NCBI GenBank assembly: GCA_947460875.1
Contig: CANHGR010000005.1
Location: forward strand, 124,001 to 188,000
Length of the DNA: 64,000 nt
Source of the DNA: Sphingobacteriaceae bacterium
Lineage (GTDB): Bacteria; Bacteroidota; Bacteroidia; Sphingobacteriales; Sphingobacteriaceae
Direction of reading: 5' to 3'
Shown: in pieces, positions 8,790-18,084 of the stretch
Layout of the letters: each line of letters starts with the position of its first letter
Numbering within the stretch: position 1 is the first letter of the stretch
Program-made: the position numbers and the translations under genes
The notes under the pieces: model-generated
Told to the model about the DNA's origin: nothing
Databases searched by the model: none
What the model saw: only the letters and a program-made list of their open reading frames with translations

Positions 8790-8842
8790 AGTGCGCGGCG
8801 CATGGCGTTAGAACTCCGCGCTCCATACGCCTCGCGCTTAGC
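8790..8842. repeat. GC-rich imperfect inverted repeat before thyA
   Basis: A GC-rich stretch in AT-rich surroundings. The left half GCGCGGCGCATGGCG and the right half, whose reverse complement begins GCGCGAGGCGTATGG, form an imperfect hairpin that ends about 6 bases before the thyA ATG. Units resembling GGCGT/GCGC recur at 31511-31555 and 59587-59645. Function unknown; it could be a dispersed intergenic repeat that happens to lie in the thyA leader. Confidence 0.5.
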
Positions 8843-8848
8843 AACTAA

Positions 8849-9643
8849 ATGAAACAATATCTCGATTTAATGAAACACGTGCTGGAAAATGGCACTCAAA
8901 AGCACGACCGCACCGGCACCGGCACGATCAGCGTGTTCGGTTACCAGATGCGCTTTAATCTACAAGATGGTTTTCCGCTAATTACTTCTAAGAAGGTGCA
9001 TTTGCGATCGATCATACATGAATTGATTTGGTTCTTGCAAGGCGATACAAATATCAAATACCTGAAAGATAACAAGGTAAGTATTTGGGATGAATGGGCC
9101 GATGAAAACGGGGATTTAGGTCCGGTATACGGCTACCAATGGCGCTCATGGCCGACACCCGATGGAAGGCATATTGATCAGATAACGCTAGTTGTAAACC
9201 AATTAAAGAATAATCCTGACTCTAGACGAATTATCGTTTCAGCCTGGAATGTGGCCGAAATAGAAAAAATGGCCCTCCCTCCTTGCCATAGCTTTTTTCA
9301 GTTTTATGTTGCCGACGGAAAACTTAGCTGCCAGCTATACCAGCGTAGCGCAGATATTTTTCTTGGCGTTCCGTTCAATATCGCCTCTTATGCGCTTCTA
9401 ACGTTGATGATGGCGCAGGTTTGCGGACTTCAACCGGGAGATTTCGTGCACACCTTCGGCGATGCTCATTTATACAATAACCACTTGGAGCAGACGCAAT
9501 TACAATTAAGTCGCGAGCCTAAACCATTGCCTAAAATAATGTTAAATCCGAACGTTAAGGATATTTTTGATTTTACGTTTGAAGATTTTACGCTGGAAAA
9601 TTACGAGCCGCATCCGCATATTAAGGCGCCGGTGGCGGTGTAG
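8849..9643 (+). CDS. thyA: Thymidylate synthase (ThyA type)
   Basis: Converts dUMP to dTMP with methylenetetrahydrofolate, giving dihydrofolate. At 264 residues it has the same length as the E. coli enzyme, and the catalytic cysteine falls at residue 146 in [29 protein letters not shown] near residues 21-36, VYGYQWRSW and [17 protein letters not shown] are family hallmarks, the last binding dUMP. The C-terminal PVAV closes over the active site in the family. Dihydrofolate reductase follows about 320 bases downstream, the natural partner that recycles the product. Confidence 0.98.
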   Translation: MKQYLDLMKHVLENGTQKHDRTGTGTISVFGYQMRFNLQDGFPLITSKKVHLRSIIHELIWFLQGDTNIKYLKDNKVSIWDEWADENGDLGPVYGYQWRSWPTPDGRHIDQITLVVNQLKNNPDSRRIIVSAWNVAEIEKMALPPCHSFFQFYVADGKLSCQLYQRSADIFLGVPFNIASYALLTLMMAQVCGLQPGDFVHTFGDAHLYNNHLEQTQLQLSREPKPLPKIMLNPNVKDIFDFTFEDFTLENYEPHPHIKAPVAV

Positions 9644-9965
9644 ATAAGTGGTTTGATGCCTCAAATTAGGAATTCAAAATATCGAATAATTGCGCTAGCG
9701 ACAGTAGCGGTATCCTTTTTTAGCGTCGCCCTGAAGCGTTTACAAAAAAAGATTTAGCGATTGGCGCGGCCCCACTTTCTGGGCAACGCTCAAAACGAGC
9801 GCTCAACCACCGGCAACACACACAAACTATACTAAGACTCAGAAGGCCTGAATTTGTCCGTGCTTGCCAAAACTTGATTTCTGCGACCTGGAAGAATTAA
9901 TTGCTACCTTTATTTAAATTTTACGCTTGAATAATTGATTAAAAAACAATTATACAACTCAACCA
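9644..9965. other. thyA-folA spacer with palindromic GC-rich element
   Basis: No gene is seen in 322 bases. About 9692-9812 is richer in G+C than its surroundings and contains hairpin-forming pieces, for example CGCTC-AAAAC-GAGCG near 9785-9800 and the pair ATCCTTTTT/AAAAAAAGAT near 9711-9750. The segment starting GCGACAGTAGCGGTATCC resembles, from memory, palindromic intergenic elements repeated in many Bacteroidota genomes. The final 100 bases before folA are AT-rich and presumably hold its promoter. Confidence 0.45.
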
Positions 9966-10448
9966 ATGAACATTTCTATAGTAGTAGCCGCAGACGAAAA
10001 AAATGGCATAGGCAAAAAAAACCAATTGCCTTGGCATCTTCCAGCAGATTTAAAGCATTTTAGGGAGCTGACCATCGGCTTTCCGGTAATAATGGGCAGA
10101 AAAACATTTGATTCGATGGGAAAACCCTTGTCTAAACGACGCAACATAGTTATTACTCGTCAAAATTTAGTAATTGAAGGTTGCGAAATCGTCCACTCTT
10201 TAGAGGACGCTTTAGAATTATGTAAAGGAGAAGAAAAAGTAGCAATTATTGGTGGAGCGACTATATTTGAGCAGTCGATGCATTTCGTTGATACCATTCA
10301 CTTTACCCGGATTCATAATTCCTTTGATACCGACACCTTTCTACCCGAAATAGAGCCAACGGAATGGATGAAAAAGGATAGTAAATTTCATGAGCCTGAC
10401 GAGAAAAATGCTTATTCCTATACTTTTATTACCTACAGTAGGGCCTGA
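9966..10448 (+). CDS. folA: Dihydrofolate reductase
   Basis: Reduces dihydrofolate to tetrahydrofolate with NADPH. The 160-residue protein has all family landmarks: NGIGKKNQLPWHLPADLKHF with the catalytic acidic residue Asp28, the VIMGRKTFDSM motif, NIVITRQ, and the glycine pair in AIIGGATIF. It follows thyA on the same strand, as in many bacteria, although the 322-base spacer makes separate transcription likely. Confidence 0.97.
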   Translation: MNISIVVAADEKNGIGKKNQLPWHLPADLKHFRELTIGFPVIMGRKTFDSMGKPLSKRRNIVITRQNLVIEGCEIVHSLEDALELCKGEEKVAIIGGATIFEQSMHFVDTIHFTRIHNSFDTDTFLPEIEPTEWMKKDSKFHEPDEKNAYSYTFITYSRA

Positions 10449-10500
10449 AATTCAGCCTGATATTTTATTGAATTAGAATTCCATAAATTAAAAAATTACT

Positions 10501-10508
10501 TAGATTTG
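10501..10508 (+). promoter_or_regulatory. -7 box upstream of secDF
   Basis: TAGATTTG matches TAnnTTTG and lies 53 bases before the secDF ATG. No -33 element at the right spacing is obvious. Confidence 0.4.
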
Positions 10509-10561
10509 CCGTCTTATTAAAAATTCGTCGAAAAGACAAAACTTTATATATAATAAATAAA

Positions 10562-13534
10562 ATGCAAGGTAAAGGACTGATTAAATTCGTTGCGATAGCA
10601 CTAACAATTGCATGTTTGTATTCCCTCTCTTTCACATGGGTGGCAAGACAAGTAGAAAAAAAGGCTGAAGAGTATTCTCAGGGCGACCCTGTGAAAAAGC
10701 AAGCTTATTTAGATTCCATGGCTACAGAGCCGGTTTACTTCAATTACTTCACATACCAATATGTTAAGGAGCGAGAAATTCCGTTAGGTCTGGATCTTAA
10801 AGGCGGAATGAACGTAACCATGGAAATTTCTTTAACAGAAATGGTTAAAAATTTAGCCAACAACCCTACCGAACCTAATTTTAATGCGGCACTTAGAAAT
10901 GCTGAATTGCGCTTAAAATCCAGCCAGAAGGATTTCCTAACCCTTTTTGTTGAGGAATTTGAAAAAGTAAGTCCGAACGGCAAACTTGCTACATACTTTA
11001 TTACGAAAGAGAACGATCAAAAAATTAAGATAGATGCATCGAACAGCGATGCCTTAACATTCCTCCGTACCGAAGCGACCAGCGCCATCGATAGGTCATT
11101 TAATATTCTTCGTACACGTATAGACAAATTCGGCGTTACTTCGCCGAATATCCAATTGCAACAAGGTACTAACCGAATTCTGATAGAGCTTCCGGGAGTA
11201 AGTGATGCGGGACGTGTAAGAAAACTACTTTCAGGATCTGCGAAATTAGAATTCTGGGAAACCTGGGACAATAAAGAAGTTTATTCATTACTTGACAATG
11301 TAGATAAAGCTTTAGCCGCATCTCGAAAACTTGCTGGCGATACTTCTAAGACTACAGCGGCGCAACAAGACACATCGGGAAGTAAGTTAGCAGGCCTTGG
11401 AGCCAAAACACCAACGGATACTTCAAACACTGCTCAAACTCAGCTTGAACTTAGTCGCGAGCATCCTTTAATGGCTAAATTGAACCCGGCTGTTTTCCAA
11501 GATGCACAAGGGCAATCATCTCTCCAGCCAGGCCCAATTGTGGGTTATGCTGCACAAAAAGACACTGCAGATGTAAATAAATTTTTAAGTTCTGCTGAAG
11601 CCCGTATGATTATTCCTTCAAGCGTTAGGTTGCTTTGGGGAGTTAAACCAATGACTGAGGGTGCTAACGTATTTGAGTTATACGCCGTTAAGCCAAAGGC
11701 CGATGGGAAACCCGTTCTTGCCGGCGATGTTGTCACCGACGCGCGTGAAGATTTTAGTCAGACCGGCGATCCTGAAGTTGTAATGTTCATGAATGCAGAT
11801 GGAGCCCGACAATGGCGGCAGATTACTGCTGCTGCAATTGCAGATCCGGCGGTTAAGAAAAGCATCGCGATTGTATTAGACAACTATGTTTATTCAGCGC
11901 CAACGGTACAATCAGAAATACCGAATGGAATATCCTCTATAAGCGGAAGCTTTACGGTAAATGACACAAAAGATTTGGCCAACGTATTAAAGGCCGGCAG
12001 ATTGCCTGCACCTGCCAAGATTGTGAGCGAATATGTTGTAGGTCCAACATTAGGCGCAGAATCTATTCAAAAAGGATTAGTATCCACCTTAGTTGGAGTG
12101 GCCGCTATACTTCTGTTCATGGCTTTATACTATAACAAGGCAGGATTGGTTGCTAACGTAGCTTTATTGGTCAATCTATTCTTTTTAATGGGCGTACTGG
12201 CATCGCTTGGTGCGGTATTGACTTTGCCGGGAATTGCAGGAATTGTTCTGTCATTAGGCATGTCGGTGGATGCAAACGTTCTAATCTATGAACGGGTGCG
12301 CGAGGAACTAGCTGAAGGTAAAAGTCAGCGTTTGGCGATTGCAGAGGGATATAAAAAGGCGATGTCATCGATTCTCGATTCAAACATCACTACATTCCTA
12401 ACTGGTGTTATTCTATACATCTTCGGACAGGGACCAATTCAAGGTTTTGCTACCACCCTAATGATCGGTATTTTGACATCATTATTTGCAGCAATATTTA
12501 TAACTCGACTTATATTCGAATGGATGCTGAAAAAAGATCAGCCAATCAGTTTCTCGATTAAGGCAACTCAAAGTCTTTTCAAAGATTCATCATTTGATTT
12601 CATTAGCGGGAGGAAGAAATTTTACCTTTTATCGAGCGTTATTATCATTGCAGGGTTTATTTCGATGTTTACTAAGGGCTTTAGCCTCGGCGTTGATTTT
12701 CAAGGCGGACGCGCGTATTCCGTTGAATTTAAAGACAAACTGGTTAGCACAAATGATGTGCGATCTGTTTTACTCAGCGAATTTGGGATAGCACCTGAAG
12801 TTAAATCCATTGGATCATTTGGATCATTTGGAACATCCAGTCAGGTAAAAATAACAACAGCTTACTTGATTGATGACGATTCTGAACAGGCCGAGGGAAT
12901 TGTTACTGCGAAACTAAATGACGGATTAAAGAAAATCAGTCCCAATTATGAGATTCGCGATGCTCAAAAGATAGGACCAACCATTGCTCAAAGCATACGA
13001 ACCTCAGCAATTTACTCTGTACTTTTTGCTATCGTAGTAGTCTTTCTTTACATATTGATCCGGTTTCGCCGATGGGAATTTGGTTTGGCTGCAATCGTGG
13101 CACTTGCGCATGATGTGCTCATACTGTTAGCAATATTTTCGATATTCCATGGCTGGCTTCCGTTCTCCCTTGATATCGATCAAGCGTTTATAGCTGCCGT
13201 TTTAACGGTAATGGGTTATTCAATTAACGATACCGTAGTTGTGTTTGACAGGGTGCGTGAGTACATAAACCAACATCATACTAAGAACGATAATTTACCA
13301 ACTGTAATTAACAATGCGCTTAACAGTACGTTAAGCAGGACAGTAATTACAGGGGTCTGCGTAATGGCAGTTCTCGCTATTATCTTCATTTTTGGAGGAG
13401 AAATATTGAGAGGTTTCTCATTCGCAATGTTAATTGGAGTAATATTCGGCACCTACTCTTCACTGTTCGTTGCTACACCATTTGTCGTTGAATTCATCAG
13501 AAACAAACAAGACGTAAAGAGCACTGTAAAATAA
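10562..13534 (+). CDS. secDF: Fused protein-export membrane protein SecDF
   Basis: SecD and SecF help SecYEG pull preproteins across the inner membrane using the proton gradient. The two are fused here in one 990-residue protein, as is usual in Bacteroidota. The SecD half has an N-terminal helix (8-27), the LGLDLKGGMNV motif, a large periplasmic domain and five clustered helices with GIVLSLGMSVDANVLIYERVREE. The SecF half starts around 690 with its own first helix, the SLGVDFQGGRAYSVEF motif, and ends with VMGYSINDTVVVFDRVREY in the membrane core. A Ser/Thr/Gln-rich insert around 260-305 of the first periplasmic domain looks flexible. A terminator follows. Confidence 0.97.
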   Translation: MQGKGLIKFVAIALTIACLYSLSFTWVARQVEKKAEEYSQGDPVKKQAYLDSMATEPVYFNYFTYQYVKEREIPLGLDLKGGMNVTMEISLTEMVKNLANNPTEPNFNAALRNAELRLKSSQKDFLTLFVEEFEKVSPNGKLATYFITKENDQKIKIDASNSDALTFLRTEATSAIDRSFNILRTRIDKFGVTSPNIQLQQGTNRILIELPGVSDAGRVRKLLSGSAKLEFWETWDNKEVYSLLDNVDKALAASRKLAGDTSKTTAAQQDTSGSKLAGLGAKTPTDTSNTAQTQLELSREHPLMAKLNPAVFQDAQGQSSLQPGPIVGYAAQKDTADVNKFLSSAEARMIIPSSVRLLWGVKPMTEGANVFELYAVKPKADGKPVLAGDVVTDAREDFSQTGDPEVVMFMNADGARQWRQITAAAIADPAVKKSIAIVLDNYVYSAPTVQSEIPNGISSISGSFTVNDTKDLANVLKAGRLPAPAKIVSEYVVGPTLGAESIQKGLVSTLVGVAAILLFMALYYNKAGLVANVALLVNLFFLMGVLASLGAVLTLPGIAGIVLSLGMSVDANVLIYERVREELAEGKSQRLAIAEGYKKAMSSILDSNITTFLTGVILYIFGQGPIQGFATTLMIGILTSLFAAIFITRLIFEWMLKKDQPISFSIKATQSLFKDSSFDFISGRKKFYLLSSVIIIAGFISMFTKGFSLGVDFQGGRAYSVEFKDKLVSTNDVRSVLLSEFGIAPEVKSIGSFGSFGTSSQVKITTAYLIDDDSEQAEGIVTAKLNDGLKKISPNYEIRDAQKIGPTIAQSIRTSAIYSVLFAIVVVFLYILIRFRRWEFGLAAIVALAHDVLILLAIFSIFHGWLPFSLDIDQAFIAAVLTVMGYSINDTVVVFDRVREYINQHHTKNDNLPTVINNALNSTLSRTVITGVCVMAVLAIIFIFGGEILRGFSFAMLIGVIFGTYSSLFVATPFVVEFIRNKQDVKSTVK

Positions 13535-13545
13535 TTAAAGGACTT

Positions 13546-13582
13546 AAAAAAACCAGGCTACATTTTGTAGCCGGGTTTTTTT
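13546..13582 (+). terminator. Rho-independent terminator after secDF
   Basis: AACCAGGCTACA, a TTT loop and TGTAGCCGGGTT form a stem with a single A-G mismatch, flanked by an A run on the left and T7 on the right. It ends the secDF message. Confidence 0.85.
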
Positions 13583-13689
13583 ATGCAAAAATGTAATCCG
13601 GCAAGAGTATTTTACCGTATTTCTTTTCAAATTCATCAACCTTTTACGATACAATTCGTTATCAATAATCTTTACATTAGGTCGTTTCT

Positions 13690-14988
13690 ATGAAAAATAC
13701 AGATACCAATTTTCCTAAAATAGTTATCATAGGCGGCGGTTTTGGCGGGATAGAGCTAGCTAAAAAATTAGCTAGCAGGGAGGTTCAAGTCCTCATGCTT
13801 GATAGACACAATTACCACACTTTCCAGCCTCTTCTGTATCAGGTCGCAACCGGCGGATTAGAAGCAGATTCAATTGCTTTTCCTCTTCGCAAAATTTTTA
13901 AGAATCAAAAAAATCTCTCTTTCAGGAATACAGAGGTAAAAGAAATTTATCCAGATAGGAAATCAATTGACACTACAATTGGAGAAATAAAATACGATTA
14001 CTTGGTTTTGGCAACAGGTTCAGACACCAATTTCTTCGGCTCTAAAGAACTGGAGCGTTATACCATGCCGATGAAGACAATTCCGGAGGCTTTAAACTTG
14101 AGAAGTATGATTCTTCAGAATCTTGAAGAAGCACTCATCGAATCCGATCAAGCAAAAAAAGAGGCACTTCTTAACTTTGTTGTTGTAGGAGGCGGACCCA
14201 CCGGCGTGGAACTCTCCGGCGCTCTTTCAGAACTTAAGAAGCATGTTTTATCGAATGATTATCCAGAACTAGACATAGCATCAATCAACATCTACTTAAT
14301 CGAAGGCTCTTCAGAACTTTTAGGTCCGATGTCTGAAAAATCACAGCATAATGCCAAGTATTTCCTTGAAGAAATGGGTGTCATTGTCATGACTGATACC
14401 AGTGTTCTAGCCTATGACGGCAAGTCCCTATCGGTTTCTAATGGCATACAAATCAGGACAAGCAATGTCTTGTGGTCTGCAGGTGTTGTAGGGCAGGTAA
14501 TACCGGGTCTAACAACAGCCAGTATCGGACGTGGAAACAGATTACTTGTCGATGAAATAAGTAGTGTAAAAGGGTACACAGATATTTTTGCCATCGGTGA
14601 TGTTGCGTTGATGAACCTCGGGGACTATCCAAACGGCCACCCTGGTGTTGCTCCGGCAGCGCAACAACAAGGCGAACACCTAGCGAAAAATCTTCTTCAT
14701 CTGATCAATAGTGAAAAAACAGAACCTTTTAAATATTTTGATAAAGGATCGATGGCAACTGTTGGCCGCAACCGGGCAGTTGTCGATTTGGGTAATATCC
14801 ATTTTAAAGGAATATTTGCATGGTTCATCTGGATGTTCGTCCATTTGATGTCGCTTGCAGGCTTTAGAAATAAGGCTGTTACTTTTGTAAATTGGATATG
14901 GAGTTACTTTAGCTATGATCGTGGCACACGGCTGATTATACGGCCGTTTAGCCGTGAATTAATGACAGAAGATACAACTCAGAAATGA
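13690..14988 (+). CDS. ndh: Type II NADH:quinone dehydrogenase (NDH-2)
   Basis: A single-subunit FAD enzyme on the inner membrane that passes electrons from NADH to the quinone pool without pumping protons. The 432-residue protein has the FAD-binding VIIGGGFGGIELAKKL (12-27), YDYLVLATGSDTNFFG, the NADH-binding VVVGGGPTGVELSGAL (about 165-180), and the FAIGDVA motif that contacts FAD. QPLLYQVATGGL is typical of NDH-2. A C-terminal amphipathic and hydrophobic segment (about 375-405) would anchor it to the membrane. Its stop lies inside an inverted repeat shared with the convergent GNAT gene. Confidence 0.93.
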   Translation: MKNTDTNFPKIVIIGGGFGGIELAKKLASREVQVLMLDRHNYHTFQPLLYQVATGGLEADSIAFPLRKIFKNQKNLSFRNTEVKEIYPDRKSIDTTIGEIKYDYLVLATGSDTNFFGSKELERYTMPMKTIPEALNLRSMILQNLEEALIESDQAKKEALLNFVVVGGGPTGVELSGALSELKKHVLSNDYPELDIASINIYLIEGSSELLGPMSEKSQHNAKYFLEEMGVIVMTDTSVLAYDGKSLSVSNGIQIRTSNVLWSAGVVGQVIPGLTTASIGRGNRLLVDEISSVKGYTDIFAIGDVALMNLGDYPNGHPGVAPAAQQQGEHLAKNLLHLINSEKTEPFKYFDKGSMATVGRNRAVVDLGNIHFKGIFAWFIWMFVHLMSLAGFRNKAVTFVNWIWSYFSYDRGTRLIIRPFSRELMTEDTTQK

Positions 14989-15024
14989 TCAAGAAATTTA
15001 GCAGCTAACTTTCTTGATCATTTC
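14982..15024. terminator. Perfect 15-bp inverted repeat at convergent gene ends
   Basis: GAAATGATCAAGAAA (14982-14996) and its exact reverse complement (15010-15024) enclose a 13-base loop. The ndh stop is in the left arm and the convergent acetyltransferase stop codon is in the loop, so the hairpin forms at the 3' end of both messages. No long T run follows on either strand, so it is either a weak bidirectional terminator or an mRNA 3'-end stabiliser. Confidence 0.6.
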
Positions 15025-15438
15025 CATTTTAAAATGCTGAATTCCAGCTTCCTCAAACTGATCACCAACTGCTTCAAATCCGAACTTAGCATATAAGCCC
15101 ATTGCATCTATTTGAGCATTTAAATAAACATATTCGGCATCGCCCGGTATATCCGCAAGGACGGCAGCAACCAAAGCCTGTCCCACACCCTTGCCACGAA
15201 ATTCCCTTAGTACCGAGAATCTTTCCAGTTTGTATCCGTTTTCCGTTTTACGCCATCGCGAAGCACCTGCAGGGACTTGATCAACTGTAGCTAAGAAGTG
15301 CGTAGAGGTGTCTTCATTCTCCCACTCGAGTTCCGGCGGACAATTTTGCTCATCAACAAAAACAACTCGACGGATTGCGAAAGCATTTTCAAGATCATGT
15401 TCTGATTGAATTTTTTTAACAAGAATATCAGGATGCAT
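14998..15438 (-). CDS. GNAT family N-acetyltransferase
   Basis: A 146-residue acetyl-CoA-dependent acetyltransferase fold. The acetyl-CoA loop is seen in VLREFRGKGVGQALVAAVL (about 75-93), preceded by the strand KLERFSV and followed by YVYLNAQIDAMGLYAKFGF. The IRRVVFVDEQNCPPELEWE start is typical of the ElaA-like/YjcF group. The acceptor substrate is unknown. It overlaps the upstream iron-permease-like gene by 11 bases, so the two are likely one operon. Confidence 0.85.
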   Translation of the reverse strand: MHPDILVKKIQSEHDLENAFAIRRVVFVDEQNCPPELEWENEDTSTHFLATVDQVPAGASRWRKTENGYKLERFSVLREFRGKGVGQALVAAVLADIPGDAEYVYLNAQIDAMGLYAKFGFEAVGDQFEEAGIQHFKMEMIKKVSC

Positions 15439-15913
15439 TTCCGTTTATTGGAGCTTTTCTTCTAGACCTTATAATTTGAATTTTTTCTGAGTGAATTTCA
15501 ACCGCAGCATCAATAGAGTGAGAAGAAGTTAAGGAATTTTCCTTTTTTGCCAATTGATAAAGTTTGGTGTAAAATTGATGCAACTGGTCTAGTTCCTTTT
15601 CCGTAAGGTCTTCAATATCTACCATCCGATTGCTGGCCCCGTCATGTGCCGCGATCAATTCATTTAATTTAAGGTGAATGGCCTTTGAATCTTTATTCTG
15701 AGCCTTCTGTATTAAAAAAACCATTAGAAAAGTGATGATTGTAGTACCTGTATTAATAAATAACTGCCAGTTTTCCGAATAATCAAAAAACGAACCGGAC
15801 ACCGCCCAAACTAACACAATAGTTACTGCTAATATAAAGGCGGATGAGCTGCCGGTGGTGTGAGTGGCCCAATTAGAAAAGCGTTCGAAAAATCCAGCTT
15901 GATTTTTAGCCAT
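15428..15913 (-). CDS. Low-affinity iron permease family membrane protein
   Basis: A 161-residue protein resembling the low-affinity iron permease family (PF04120), named after yeast Fet4. FFERFSNWATHTTGSSSAFILA at the N-terminus, two membrane helices (about 22-42 and 52-72) and FLIQKAQNKDSKAIHLKLNELI are the characteristic bacterial arrangement; the C-terminal half is a soluble helical tail. Iron transport is not proven for bacterial members, so the name is only a family label. First gene of a two-gene operon with the acetyltransferase. Confidence 0.8.
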   Translation of the reverse strand: MAKNQAGFFERFSNWATHTTGSSSAFILAVTIVLVWAVSGSFFDYSENWQLFINTGTTIITFLMVFLIQKAQNKDSKAIHLKLNELIAAHDGASNRMVDIEDLTEKELDQLHQFYTKLYQLAKKENSLTSSHSIDAAVEIHSEKIQIIRSRRKAPINGNAS

Positions 15914-15944
15914 ATTCGAAAAATTAAAGATTCAAATTATAAAA

Positions 15945-15980
15945 TAAAAAAGCACTATCGATTATAAACGATAGTGCTTT
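15945..15980 (-). terminator. Rho-independent terminator after fructose-bisphosphate aldolase
   Basis: Read on the minus strand, AAAGCACTATCG and CGATAGTGCTTT form a perfect 12-bp stem (plus-strand arms 15949-15960 and 15969-15980) around an 8-base loop, followed by a T-rich run. It lies 20 bases after the aldolase stop. Confidence 0.9.
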
Positions 15981-16000
15981 CAATTAGTTTTACTGAAAAT

Positions 16001-17080
16001 TTAAAATTTGTCGTTTACATTAATGCAGTTAAGATCCTCAAATGCTTGCTTCAAACGCTTTACAAACTGATCTTCACCTTTACGAAGCCAAACACGAGGG
16101 TCATAATATTTTTTATTTGGAGAATCCTCCCCATCCGGATTTCCGATCTGGGATTGCAAATAGCCCTCTTTTGATTTGTAATAATCCAGAATACCTTCCC
16201 AGAATGCCCATTGCATATCTGTGTCAATATTCATTTTTATCGCACCGTAAGAAATCGCTTCAGCTATTTCTTCTTTAGAGGACCCCGATCCCCCATGAAA
16301 AACAAAGTTTATAGGCTTCTCGGCAGTAAGGCTAAATTTTTCCTTTACATAGTCCTGTGAATTTTTCAAGATAACAGGTTGCAATTTTACATTACCGGGC
16401 TTATAAACGCCATGAACGTTTCCAAAGGCAGCTGCAATTGTAAAACGTTCGCTAACGCTTTTTAATTCCTCATAGGTATAACTAACTTCAGATGGCTGAG
16501 TATATAACTTTGAGCTATCAACTTCAGAATTATCAACGCCATCTTCTTCTCCACCTGTAACACCTAATTCGACTTCTATGGTCATACCCATTTTAGACAT
16601 GCGCTCTAGATATTTCTTACTAATCTCTATGTTTTCTTCTAAGGGCTCTTCTGAAAGATCAAGCATATGCGAAGAAAATAGCGGTTTTCCGGTTTCTTGG
16701 AAAAATTTCTCCCCGTGGCTAAGTAAACCGTCTATCCAAGGCAGTAATTTTTTTGCAGCGTGATCAGTGTGCAGAATAACCGCCACCCCATAATGCTCTG
16801 CCAATAAATGAACATGCTTAGCGGCAGAAACTCCACCTAAAATACATGCTTCAAGCTTCTCATTATTCAAAGACTTTCCGGCGTAAAACTGCGCTCCACC
16901 GTTAGAGAGCTGAATTATAACTGGCGAATTAACCAACTTAGCAGTTTCCATCACAGCATTAATGGAATTAGTACCTATGATATTTACTGCAGGCAACGCA
17001 TACTTATGTAGCTTAGCGTGCTCAAACAACTGCTGAACCTGATCACCGGTTAAAACACCTTTATATCCTTTTAAATTCAT
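16001..17080 (-). CDS. fbaA: Class II fructose-bisphosphate aldolase
   Basis: Zinc-dependent aldolase that splits or forms fructose 1,6-bisphosphate in glycolysis and gluconeogenesis. The 359-residue class IIA form shows the metal-binding LHTDHAAKKL (His/Asp), the IEVELGVTGGEEDG motif, the AAAFGNVHGVY histidine and FVFHGGSGSSKEEI near the third metal ligand and phosphate site. NIDTDMQWAFW is also conserved. It is monocistronic: a strong terminator follows and accD starts divergently 121 bases upstream. Confidence 0.96.
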   Translation of the reverse strand: MNLKGYKGVLTGDQVQQLFEHAKLHKYALPAVNIIGTNSINAVMETAKLVNSPVIIQLSNGGAQFYAGKSLNNEKLEACILGGVSAAKHVHLLAEHYGVAVILHTDHAAKKLLPWIDGLLSHGEKFFQETGKPLFSSHMLDLSEEPLEENIEISKKYLERMSKMGMTIEVELGVTGGEEDGVDNSEVDSSKLYTQPSEVSYTYEELKSVSERFTIAAAFGNVHGVYKPGNVKLQPVILKNSQDYVKEKFSLTAEKPINFVFHGGSGSSKEEIAEAISYGAIKMNIDTDMQWAFWEGILDYYKSKEGYLQSQIGNPDGEDSPNKKYYDPRVWLRKGEDQFVKRLKQAFEDLNCINVNDKF

Positions 17081-17201
17081 TGATTCTTATTTAAGTTTAA
17101 AAACGCCCGAAAATAAAGATTTTAAATTTAAGAGCCATTAATTTTTTAAAAGAACCCTTTCTTAAAAAATTCGTTTATTTGCAACATGTATTTCATCAAA
17201 T

Positions 17202-18047
17202 ATGGCTTGGTTTAAAAGAGAAAAGAAGGGAATTGTTACTTCTACAAGAGAAAAAAAAGAAGCTCCGGATGGTATCTGGAACAAGTGCCCTTCCTGCAAG
17301 AAACCGCTCCACTATGCGGAACAAGTAGAAAATAACTACGTTTGCCACTATTGCAATCACCATCTCCGGGTAGGCTCAAAAGAATATTTTTCTATCCTTT
17401 TTGATGAGAATGGTTTTATAGAGCTCTTTGAAAATATCCGATCAGGAGATCCGCTAAGTTTTCAGGACACAAAAAAATACACTGACCGACTACAAGAGAA
17501 TTATTTAAAAACAGGACTTAATGATGCTATCCGCGCTGCTCATGGCAAAATAGAAGAGCAAGATATTGTTGTTGCTTGTATGGATTTTGATTTTATTGGG
17601 GGCTCGATGGGCTCTGTCGTTGGCGAGAAGATTGCAAGATCGATTGATTATTCTATCAAACACAAAATACCTTTTCTGATGATCTCTAAGTCAGGTGGCG
17701 CAAGAATGATGGAAGCCGCATTTTCATTAATGCAAATGGCGAAAACATCTGCTAAATTAGCATTACTAAGCAAAGCGAAAATTCCTTACATTTCATTGTT
17801 AACTGACCCTACCACCGGCGGAGTTACTGCTTCCTATGCAATGTTAGGTGATATTAATATTTCCGAACCGGGTGCGCTGATAGGCTTTGCGGGACCGCGA
17901 GTTATTAAAGAAACGATAAAAAAAGATCTTCCAAAGGGATTTCAAACTGCCGAATTCGTCCTTGAACACGGATTTCTTGACTTTATCGTAGATCGAAGAC
18001 ACCTGAAAAACAGACTTTCAACGTTCCTTAAAATGATGAAAAACTAA
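17202..18047 (+). CDS. accD: Acetyl-CoA carboxylase carboxyltransferase subunit beta
   Basis: The beta subunit, with AccA, transfers the carboxyl group from biotin to acetyl-CoA, the committed step of fatty acid synthesis. The 281-residue protein begins [11 protein letters not shown] and has the N-terminal four-cysteine zinc ribbon (CPSCKKPL and CHYCNHHL, about 29-54). The crotonase-fold core includes [25 protein letters not shown], the [18 protein letters not shown] loop and [12 protein letters not shown]. Start ATG at 17202 is well supported by the usual MAWF start. AccA is not in the window. Confidence 0.97.
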   Translation: MAWFKREKKGIVTSTREKKEAPDGIWNKCPSCKKPLHYAEQVENNYVCHYCNHHLRVGSKEYFSILFDENGFIELFENIRSGDPLSFQDTKKYTDRLQENYLKTGLNDAIRAAHGKIEEQDIVVACMDFDFIGGSMGSVVGEKIARSIDYSIKHKIPFLMISKSGGARMMEAAFSLMQMAKTSAKLALLSKAKIPYISLLTDPTTGGVTASYAMLGDINISEPGALIGFAGPRVIKETIKKDLPKGFQTAEFVLEHGFLDFIVDRRHLKNRLSTFLKMMKN

Positions 18048-18084
18048 TGCATTGCGCCCCTTATCAGGCGACGATGTATCAAGT

